The notes below the pieces were generated by a model. The model searched no databases, was not told the origin of the DNA, and worked only from the letters and a program-made list of their open reading frames with translations. This document shows positions 1 through 5,062 of a DNA stretch of 5,062 nt, piece after piece; positions within the stretch are counted from its first letter, which is position 1; each line of letters starts with the position of its first letter. The stretch covers positions 1-5,062 of the forward strand of contig CAYYAU010000020.1 in assembly GCA_964469765.1 (NCBI GenBank), given 5' to 3'. A program made the translations under genes and the position numbers. Origin of the DNA: CAYYAU01 sp964469765 [NCBI: uncultured Clostridia bacterium]. GTDB taxonomy: Bacteria > UBA6262 > WVXT01 > CAYYAU01.

Positions 1-839
1 TAGAACTTCTTGCAATTGATAAGTGGATGCTTACTGAGTATAACAATTTTCTTAGTTTAATAAATGAAGCAATTCTGACACTTGATATTAGTAGATATGC
101 GAGAACATTATATGATTTCTTTTGGAGAAAATTTTGTGACTGGTATTTAGAACTCGCTAAACCAATTCTTTATAATAAAAAGGAAATAAAATCAGTTCAT
201 AAAGTTTTACAGTATGTGCTTTTAGGAATGATTAAAGTAATACATCCGGTTATGCCATTTATCACAGAAGAAATATATTCAATATTCCCTATAGATTCTA
301 AAGAGAAAAGTGTTGTTTTAACAGCGTTTCCTAAACAGATAAAAGGGTTGATATTTCCTAAAGAACATAAAGAAATATCTATAATTAATAATTTAATCTA
401 TGCAATAAGAAATATCCGTAGTGAAATGAATATTGGGACAAAGTCAGAAGTCTCTGTGATATTTAATACCGAAAAAGAGGATATTATAAGAAGGAATGTT
501 GATTATATAACACAACTTGCCAAAGTCGGAGAAATAAAAATAGGGAAGGGTATAAAAAGGCCAGATTCTTCAGCTATAGCGGTTGTTGAAGATATAGAAA
601 TTTATATTCCTCTGGAGGGGATTCTTGATTTTAGAAAAGAAAGACAGAGGCTTTTAAGATTACTTAAAAACGTTAATGAGGAGATTGAAAAAATAAAAGC
701 TAAACTTGAAAATACTAAATTTGTTAATAAAGCGCCCCAAAATATTGTAGAGCTTCAAAAAGAAAAACTTGATATGTTAAAGTTAAAAAAGGATAAGTTG
801 GAGAAAAATCTTTTATTATTGGAGGAGAAACGGCGTTAG
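1..839 (+). CDS. valS: Valine--tRNA ligase (ValRS), C-terminal part, 5' end outside window
   Basis: Class I aminoacyl-tRNA synthetase that charges tRNA-Val in the cytoplasm. The frame is open from position 3 to the TAG at 837-839 (278 visible codons), so the ATG at 27 is internal. The HIGH and KMSKS active-site motifs and the editing domain lie upstream and cannot be checked. Visible first is the anticodon-binding helical domain, with the hallmark ALYDFFW-x3-FCDWYLELAKP (the LYDFFW segment at about nt 108-125) and HPVMPFITEEIY (about nt 243-278). Next is IRNIRSEMNI (about nt 408-437), typical of ValRS. Last is the tRNA-contacting C-terminal coiled coil (about nt 630-830), Lys/Glu/Leu-rich, with the ValRS signature FVNKAP inside it. 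This coiled coil separates ValRS from IleRS and LeuRS. No frameshift is visible. A terminator-like stem-loop begins one base after the stop. Identity is nearly certain; only completeness is unknown. Confidence 0.97.
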   Translation, partial: ELLAIDKWMLTEYNNFLSLINEAILTLDISRYARTLYDFFWRKFCDWYLELAKPILYNKKEIKSVHKVLQYVLLGMIKVIHPVMPFITEEIYSIFPIDSKEKSVVLTAFPKQIKGLIFPKEHKEISIINNLIYAIRNIRSEMNIGTKSEVSVIFNTEKEDIIRRNVDYITQLAKVGEIKIGKGIKRPDSSAIAVVEDIEIYIPLEGILDFRKERQRLLRLLKNVNEEIEKIKAKLENTKFVNKAPQNIVELQKEKLDMLKLKKDKLEKNLLLLEEKRR

Positions 840-860
840 AAGTTTAGAATAAACTTTTTT
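840..860 (+). terminator. Weak terminator-like stem-loop after valS
   Basis: A perfect 7-bp inverted repeat, AAGTTTA (840-846) and TAAACTT (850-856), with a GAA loop, runs into six T's (855-860). Two further pairs below it (G839-T857, A838-T858) are possible. The shape and place, right after the valS stop, fit an intrinsic terminator. However, the stem has only one G-C pair and shares bases with the T run, so it would be weak and could leak into rph. In such A+T-rich DNA a chance palindrome is a real alternative. Confidence 0.4.
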
Positions 861-910
861 CAGAAAGGAAGAAATCTCTGTCAACCTACTAAACGGGAAA
901 AACTAATACC

Positions 911-933
911 ATTCTATTCCTTTTGGAAAGAAT
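911..933 (+). other. Bulged hairpin in the rph leader
   Basis: ATTCT (911-915) pairs with AGAAT (929-933) and TTCC (917-920) pairs with GGAA (925-928). This leaves A916 bulged and a TTTT loop (921-924): nine base pairs with one bulge. It ends 21 bases before the rph ATG, and no T run follows, so it does not look like a terminator. It could be a leader structure or processing site for rph mRNA, or chance. The rest of the valS-rph gap shows no convincing promoter. Confidence 0.3.
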
Positions 934-954
934 CTTCTAATGGCGTAAAGAATA

Positions 955-1683
955 ATGGCAAGAGAAGATGGTAGATTAGATAACGAACTAAGAAAAATAG
1001 TGATTAAACCAAATTACATACAGAATTCATCCGGGTCTGTCCTTATATCCTTTGACAAAACTATTGTTCTTTGTACAGCAAATTTGCAAGAAAATAAGGT
1101 TCCACCCCATCTGAAAGGATTAGGTACTGGTTGGGTAACCGCTGAATACAGCCTTCTTCCAGGCTCCACTTTAATAAGAAAAGAAAGAGAAAGGATAAAG
1201 ATAAGCGGAAGAACATTAGAAATCCAGAGATTAATTGGACGGAGTTTAAGGTCTGTTGTTGATCTTTCTGCATTACATGAAAATACCATTATAGTTGACT
1301 GTGATGTTCTTCAAGCAGATGGTGGAACTAGGACAGTATCAGTTACAGGGGGGTATATTGCTTTAGTGTTAGCATTAAGACGTCTTAAAAAATTAGGAAA
1401 AATTGATAGTATGCCTGTAAAGGATTATTTATCAGCAATCAGTGTGGGTATAGTTGGTGATAAGATTCTGTTAGATTTAACATATGATGAGGATTCAAAG
1501 GCTAAAGTAGATATGAATGTCGTTATGAATGGTAAGGAGGAGTTTGTAGAGATTCAGGCAACTGGAGAAGAGTTCGCGTTTTCAAAGGATGTTTTTGATA
1601 AGATGCTTTCAGTAGCAAAAAAAGCAATTATACAAATTATTGAAGAAGAAAAAAAGGTTTTAGGAAGATTATTTAAAGAGTAA
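955..1683 (+). CDS. rph: Ribonuclease PH, phosphate-dependent tRNA 3'-end trimming
   Basis: RNase PH removes extra 3' nucleotides from tRNA precursors and other RNAs, using phosphate and releasing nucleoside diphosphates. It acts in the cytoplasm as a ring-shaped hexamer. The protein has 242 residues, the usual length, and starts with the family's DGR motif (residues 5-7). It carries GWVTAEYSLLPGST (59-72), SGRT with R86, EIQRLIGRSLR (89-99), DCDVLQADGGTRT (115-127) and the EDS-x-A-x-VDMN stretch (179-188) with acidic D180 and D186. R86, T125 and R126 fall at the positions known in this family to bind phosphate, so the enzyme should be active. The ATG is fixed by an in-frame TAA at 946-948, with no other start between. 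Only AAAG, 4 bases upstream, resembles a ribosome site. It may share a transcript with rdgB, 8 bases downstream. Confidence 0.97.
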   Translation: MAREDGRLDNELRKIVIKPNYIQNSSGSVLISFDKTIVLCTANLQENKVPPHLKGLGTGWVTAEYSLLPGSTLIRKERERIKISGRTLEIQRLIGRSLRSVVDLSALHENTIIVDCDVLQADGGTRTVSVTGGYIALVLALRRLKKLGKIDSMPVKDYLSAISVGIVGDKILLDLTYDEDSKAKVDMNVVMNGKEEFVEIQATGEEFAFSKDVFDKMLSVAKKAIIQIIEEEKKVLGRLFKE

Positions 1684-1691
1684 ATAAACAT

Positions 1692-2285
1692 ATGAACATA
1701 ACCGAAGTAGTTTTAGCTACAAGAAATAAAGATAAAATAACGGAGATAAAACAGATATTATCAGATTTAAATATCAGAATTCTGACGTTTATGGATTTTA
1801 AAGATTTTCCTATAGTTAAAGAAGATGGTAAAACATTAGAAGAGAATGCAATAAAAAAAGCAAAACAGATATGTTTATTTACTAATAGATTTTCTTTAGC
1901 TGATGATTCTGGATTAGAAGTGGACATCTTAAAAGGAAAACCCGGCGTTTTATCTTCGCGGTTTTCAGGTGAAGGCGCCAGTTATAATGATAATAATAAC
2001 AAACTTCTTAGATTATTAAAGACAGTTCCTTTTAAAGAGAGAAAGGCGAAGTTCCATTGTGTTGCAGTACTTTTTTCACCTCAAGGAGAATACTGGATTC
2101 AACATGGCATATTAGAAGGATACATAGCAATGAAAAAGGTTGGAGATTTTGGTTTTGGTTATGACCCTTTATTTTTTCTTCCATCTTATAACAAGACAGT
2201 TGCTCAGTTTAACCTCAACGAAAAAAATAAGATAAGTCACAGAGCGATTGCTTTTAGAAAAATAAAGGATATAATAAAAGTATAG
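1692..2285 (+). CDS. rdgB: XTP/dITP diphosphatase (RdgB/HAM1 family, nucleotide-pool sanitation)
   Basis: HAM1-family enzymes hydrolyse deaminated purine triphosphates (dITP, ITP, XTP) to monophosphate and pyrophosphate, keeping inosine and xanthine out of DNA and RNA. The 197 residues hold the full motif set: VLATRNKDKITEI (7-19, substrate-binding loop), ENAIKKA (51-57), LADDSGLEVD (69-78), PGVLSSRFSG (84-93), FGFGYDPLF (153-161) and ISHRAIA (181-187). D72 matches the catalytic aspartate D69 of E. coli RdgB. Length is normal and no motif is lost. The start is set by an in-frame TAA at 1674-1676 with no other start between. AAAGAG at 1675-1680 is a weak ribosome site inside the end of rph. 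The 8-base gap implies cotranscription with rph, an order seen in several bacterial groups. Function is secure from motifs; the substrate range is family knowledge. Confidence 0.96.
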   Translation: MNITEVVLATRNKDKITEIKQILSDLNIRILTFMDFKDFPIVKEDGKTLEENAIKKAKQICLFTNRFSLADDSGLEVDILKGKPGVLSSRFSGEGASYNDNNNKLLRLLKTVPFKERKAKFHCVAVLFSPQGEYWIQHGILEGYIAMKKVGDFGFGYDPLFFLPSYNKTVAQFNLNEKNKISHRAIAFRKIKDIIKV

Positions 2286-2313
2286 TTGGTATAAGTTAAT
2301 GGAGATGCTATTA

Positions 2314-2318
2314 AAAGG
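2314..2318 (+). promoter_or_regulatory. Candidate ribosome binding site of the hydrolase gene
   Basis: AAAGG lies 9 bases before the ATG at 2328. It is the best Shine-Dalgarno-like match among the four starts visible here and supports this start, which is also the first usable one after the in-frame TAA at 2292-2294. Confidence 0.45.
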
Positions 2319-2327
2319 CTCAGAGTT

Positions 2328-3110
2328 ATGAGAAGAAGATTGAAGATATGGCTTATATTTCTTGGATTTATTATTATATGGATTATAATTTTTAATCTAC
2401 TTAGGAAAGGACCATCCTCACAATTAAGCTTTGTTCAAAAAAAAGCCGAAGCAGTAAGTATGATAACAAAGGATGGAATAATTCTACAGGGAGTTTATAA
2501 ACCACCAGAGTTTCCTAATGATTATGTGTTTGTTCTTTTACATGGTTTAGGTAGTTCAAAAGAGGAGTGGAATGAGTTTTCAGATAAACTAAGTTCGGTT
2601 GGATTTGGATATCTAAGGTATGATGCAAGGGGACATGGAGAAAGTATTAAGGATAAAAAAGAAAATCTTATAGACTTTCGATTTTTTTCATATAATGATT
2701 GGAACAAGATGGTTGATGATTTAGAAACTGTTGTTAAATTCTTAAAGAAAAAAGGAGTTTCTGATGAAAAGATAGGTCTTATTGGAGCGAGTTTAGGAGC
2801 AAATGTGTGTTTAAATTATGCTGTTAGAAACTATAAGATTCCTTTATGTATTCTTCTATCAGTAGGCATTCAGTATCAGTCAGTTTCAATTAAAGAGGCT
2901 ATTAAAAAATTTGGGAATAGAAGGCTTCTTTTAGCAGTATCTCCCGGAGATAGATATGCTTATGAAAGTAATAAAATCATATTTAAAATAGCAAAAAGTT
3001 TAGGTACAGATGTTGAATTTATTGAAGGAGTAGGAAGTTTACACGGTGTTGAAATGTTTAAAAAAGGAATAGATAGCAAAATTATAGAATGGTTGAGAAG
3101 GAATATATAG
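2328..3110 (+). CDS. Membrane-anchored alpha/beta hydrolase, serine hydrolase of unknown substrate
   Basis: The protein has 260 residues. An Arg/Lys-rich start (MRRRLK) and a hydrophobic helix at about 7-25 form an uncleaved-looking anchor, which by the positive-inside rule places the catalytic domain outside the cytoplasmic membrane. The domain shows LLHGLGSS (70-77, oxyanion loop), DARGHGES (99-106), the nucleophile elbow GASLG with S155, then D208 in SPGDRY and H239 in SLHG, so the Ser-Asp-His triad looks complete. The VSMITKDGIILQG start and LLSVGIQYQSV segment recall a widespread group of esterase-like hydrolases whose natural substrates are unknown. Esterase, lipase or peptidase activity cannot be chosen from sequence. 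No lipobox cysteine is present near the N-terminus. It follows rdgB by 42 bases and precedes the kinase by 12, in the same frame, which suggests an envelope or signalling role rather than RNA metabolism. The A8 run at 2437-2444, between anchor and domain, keeps the frame. Confidence 0.88.
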   Translation: MRRRLKIWLIFLGFIIIWIIIFNLLRKGPSSQLSFVQKKAEAVSMITKDGIILQGVYKPPEFPNDYVFVLLHGLGSSKEEWNEFSDKLSSVGFGYLRYDARGHGESIKDKKENLIDFRFFSYNDWNKMVDDLETVVKFLKKKGVSDEKIGLIGASLGANVCLNYAVRNYKIPLCILLSVGIQYQSVSIKEAIKKFGNRRLLLAVSPGDRYAYESNKIIFKIAKSLGTDVEFIEGVGSLHGVEMFKKGIDSKIIEWLRRNI

Positions 3111-3122
3111 GTTCTACAGAAT

Positions 3123-4577
3123 ATGAGATTTAAGTCTAAAACAAAATTAATAATTATAATTTTTATTATTTTAATCGGTAGTGGCAGTTATTTTCTTTAT
3201 CGTGTAGAGAAGGAAAGATTTATTAAAGAATTTAATAAAAAGATTTTTAATCAACTTAAGAGTTTTTCTATTTCTTTAGGCAGTTTAAAAGAAGAGGCTG
3301 AAAGAAAAGTAATCTCCCAATATGCGGGGTTTATAAGTAAAAATTACAAATCCTTCCTTTACATTTTCTATTTCACTCCTCATAAAACAGTCTCTTCAGT
3401 CCCTCCAGAGTATGAGATGGTGATTAGCAAGACAATAATAAAAAATAAACCATTTATTTCAGACCGTCTTTATCCTTCCAAAAAAGTTGTATTGGGTAAA
3501 GGTAATAAAAAGATAGTTTTGATAAGCACCGTTGTTGGAAAGAAGCAAAATCCTTTGGGTAGAGTTTATTTTGGTTTTGATAAGGAAATTTTAGAGAATA
3601 GAATTTTTAAAGATTTAAAGCTAATAATTTTGGAAATCTCCATAGTGGCTTTATCTTTAATTCTTCTTTTTATAATATTGACCAGCTTTGTCAATAGAAC
3701 GACAGTTAAATTTTTAGAAACGACCCTTACTGGTGTAAAAAAAATTAGTGAGGGTAATGTTAAATTCACATTTAAAAAAAGCAAGACAAAAGAATTTAAC
3801 AGAATTATAGAAAATCTTACTTTGATACAGAAGAAAATAGAGATGTTAGAGTTAGCTCAAAAAGATTTTATTTCAGCCGTATCGCATGAACTGAAGTCCC
3901 CTTTAACAGGTATTCAAACATATGTAGAATTAATTTTAGAGCAACAAGAAGGAAGAGAAATAGATAAATTAACATTGTACAAATATATAAATATAATAAA
4001 CCAGAATGTAAATAGGTTAAAAGACTTTATTAACAATATTATTGATTTAGTAAAGATTGAGTCTACCCAATTAAGAGTGATAAAACAGCCGTTTAATTTA
4101 TTTTTATTGATTGATGAAATTATAAATTTAATGAAACCTGTAGCAGAAAAAAAGAATATAAAAATTATCTGTAAGGTTTTGCCTAATTTCCCAAAGATTT
4201 TAGGAGATAGTGGAAGAATAAATCAGGTCTTAACAAATTTAATAAATAATGCAATAAAGTTTATACCTTCTGAAGGAGAAATTACAATTGAAGCCTTTGA
4301 AAGATATTATGAGAATAATGTAGATAAGTTTGCTGAGATTATTGTAAGTGATACGGGTGTTGGGATACCTCAGGAAGAAAAAGAAAAGATTTTTGATAAG
4401 TTTTATAGAATTCATAAGCCATTTAAAGATACTGATTATATCCCAAAAGGTACAGGAATAGGGCTATTTATAATAAAAGGAATCATAGAAGCCCATGGAG
4501 GGAAAATCTGGGTTGAAAGTCAGGTTGGCAAAGGAAGTAAATTTCATTTTACATTACCAATCTTTAAAGGGGTGTAA
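3123..4577 (+). CDS. Sensor histidine kinase, two TM segments with Cache-like extracytoplasmic domain
   Basis: Inner-membrane kinase of 484 residues that would autophosphorylate on histidine and pass the phosphate to a response regulator. Order: TM1 (about 8-26); extracytoplasmic region (about 27-166) with a long amphipathic helix and then a strand-rich part ending [19 protein letters not shown], which resembles PAS-fold Cache sensors; TM2 (about 167-190); a divergent HAMP-like linker (about 191-243); HisKA with H-box [11 protein letters not shown] and phospho-acceptor H255; and a HATPase domain with N-box [10 protein letters not shown] (N372, N376), G1 DTGVGIP (410-416), F-box FDKFYR (424-429) and G2 GTGIGL (443-448). 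All catalytic boxes are intact. The ligand is unknown. The hydrolase TAG (3108-3110) lies in this frame 12 bases upstream, with no start codon between, so the ATG is the natural start. AGG at 3109-3111 is a poor ribosome site. The TAA stop directly touches the stop of the opposing regulator, its likely but unproven partner. Confidence 0.95.
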   Translation: MRFKSKTKLIIIIFIILIGSGSYFLYRVEKERFIKEFNKKIFNQLKSFSISLGSLKEEAERKVISQYAGFISKNYKSFLYIFYFTPHKTVSSVPPEYEMVISKTIIKNKPFISDRLYPSKKVVLGKGNKKIVLISTVVGKKQNPLGRVYFGFDKEILENRIFKDLKLIILEISIVALSLILLFIILTSFVNRTTVKFLETTLTGVKKISEGNVKFTFKKSKTKEFNRIIENLTLIQKKIEMLELAQKDFISAVSHELKSPLTGIQTYVELILEQQEGREIDKLTLYKYINIINQNVNRLKDFINNIIDLVKIESTQLRVIKQPFNLFLLIDEIINLMKPVAEKKNIKIICKVLPNFPKILGDSGRINQVLTNLINNAIKFIPSEGEITIEAFERYYENNVDKFAEIIVSDTGVGIPQEEKEKIFDKFYRIHKPFKDTDYIPKGTGIGLFIIKGIIEAHGGKIWVESQVGKGSKFHFTLPIFKGV

Positions 4578-5062
4578 TTAATCTTCTGTTCTGAAGATAT
4601 AGCCTCTTCCTACAACCGTTTCTATTCTGTCTTTGTACTCACCAATTTTTTTTCGTAAAGAAGCAATGTTTACCTTTAGTATCTCAGTATTTGGAGTTGA
4701 CTCTTTCCAAATAACACTTAAAATGAATTCTTTTGTTAATAGTTTATTTTTGTTTAATAAAAATAAATACAAAAGTTCAAACTCCTTTGGAGTTAAAAAA
4801 ATAGGATTTTTTTTAATGGTAACTCTGTGTTTTTCTATATCAATGATTAAATCTTTACATTTAATTAGTTTAATACTTTTTCTACTATAATCCGTTCTTC
4901 TCAAAACAGCATTTATCCGAGCAACCAATTCATCCTTATTGAAAGGTTTAGTTACATAATCATCTGCTCCCATTTCTAATCCAGTAACCTTACTTTGTAA
5001 TGTGTCTTCAACGGTTACCATTATAATAGGAATAGAAGAGGTTCTTTTATCCTTTTTTAATG
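4578..5062 (-). CDS. OmpR/PhoB-family response regulator, N-terminus outside window
   Basis: DNA-binding regulator expected to be switched on by phosphorylation and to control transcription. The reading frame runs off the right edge: 160 codons are visible, with 13 in-frame residues (including IPII) before the methionine at 5021-5019, so that ATG is internal. About 65-70 N-terminal residues, including the acidic pair and the phosphorylated Asp, are missing by comparison with the family's usual 225-235. The visible receiver end has the switch Thr (codon 5015-5013), GLEMGADDYVTKPF with the conserved Lys (codon 4949-4947), and ELVARINAVLRR. The winged helix (about nt 4859-4587) shows LTPKEFELLYLF, a recognition helix with VNIASLRKKIG, and the wing VVGRGYIF, all typical of the OmpR/PhoB effector domain. 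Targets are unknown. It faces the kinase gene tail to tail; family partners are usually co-directional, so pairing with that kinase is inference. Confidence 0.95.
   Translation of the reverse strand, partial: LKKDKRTSSIPIIMVTVEDTLQSKVTGLEMGADDYVTKPFNKDELVARINAVLRRTDYSRKSIKLIKCKDLIIDIEKHRVTIKKNPIFLTPKEFELLYLFLLNKNKLLTKEFILSVIWKESTPNTEILKVNIASLRKKIGEYKDRIETVVGRGYIFRTED
4581..4598. other. Short inverted repeat at the kinase/regulator junction
   Basis: ATCTTC (4581-4586) and GAAGAT (4593-4598) are exact inverted repeats around a 6-base loop. They lie just past the kinase stop and inside the last codons of the regulator. On neither strand does a T run follow, so it is at best a weak, possibly two-way, transcript-end structure. 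The same bases encode the regulator's final residues, so the symmetry may be chance. Confidence 0.22.

Noticed and set aside
878-909. Possible promoter in the valS-rph gap (CTGTCA at 878-883 with TAATAC at 904-909, or TCTAAT at 936-941)
   Set aside because: The first pair has a 20-base spacer and a poor -10 match. TCTAAT lacks the key second-position A and has no -35 box at a proper distance. Neither beats chance in A+T-rich DNA.
1014-1289. Open frames on the minus strand inside rph (1014-1289 and 1061-1273)
   Set aside because: They lie wholly within the strongly conserved rph gene and show no recognisable motif; they are shadows of its codon pattern.
1673-1927. Minus-strand open frame overlapping the end of rph and the start of rdgB
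   Set aside because: It is antisense to conserved rdgB motifs and has no protein features of its own.
2437-2444. A8 run in the hydrolase gene, and similar A/T runs at 3737-3744 and 4807-4814, as programmed slippage sites
   Set aside because: The downstream frames stay intact without slippage, and such runs are expected in this base composition.
2522-2707. Minus-strand open frame inside the hydrolase gene
   Set aside because: Antisense shadow over the oxyanion-loop and GHGES region; no independent support.
3566-3784. Minus-strand open frame inside the kinase gene
   Set aside because: Antisense to TM2 and the linker; its hydrophobic look follows from the sense strand's A+T-rich codons.
837-4580. 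Stop-codon bias (TAG three times, TAA three times, TGA never) as a sign of a recoded TGA
   Set aside because: No in-frame TGA interrupts any conserved motif and every gene reads at normal length under the standard code; six stops are too few to judge.
4633-4890. Plus-strand open frame opposite the response regulator
   Set aside because: It is antisense to the winged-helix domain, which has clear OmpR/PhoB motifs, and shows none itself.

Overview
The window is A+T-rich bacterial chromosome (by eye about one third G+C, not computed). Genes are closely packed, use the standard code, and favour AGA/AGG for arginine and ATA/ATT for isoleucine. A bacterial ValRS C-terminal coiled coil, RNase PH, and an HisKA kinase beside an OmpR/PhoB-type regulator all point to a bacterium. 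No gene places it in a phylum. I see no mobile element, CRISPR array, tRNA, rRNA or phage gene.

Layout. Positions 1-839 carry the 3' end of valS (+). A 115-base gap follows, the longest non-coding stretch, holding a weak terminator-like stem-loop and a second bulged hairpin. Then come rph (955-1683), an rdgB/HAM1-type nucleotide-sanitation gene (1692-2285), a membrane-anchored alpha/beta hydrolase (2328-3110) and a two-TM sensor histidine kinase (3123-4577). All are on the plus strand with gaps of 8, 42 and 12 bases, so rph-rdgB-hydrolase-kinase could be one transcript. On the minus strand, tail to tail with the kinase and with no base between the two stop codons, lies the C-terminal two thirds of an OmpR/PhoB-family response regulator. 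Its N-terminus lies beyond the right edge.

How the genes may work together. The left half is housekeeping: tRNA charging (ValRS), tRNA 3'-end trimming (RNase PH) and removal of deaminated purine nucleotides (RdgB). The right half looks like a signalling module. An envelope-anchored hydrolase of unknown substrate is followed 12 bases later, in the same reading frame, by a kinase with a Cache-like extracytoplasmic domain, which faces a DNA-binding response regulator. A hydrolase-kinase-regulator partnership is inferred from gene order only. The convergent, abutting kinase/regulator arrangement is the most unusual thing here. I found no clear evidence of a new biological system.
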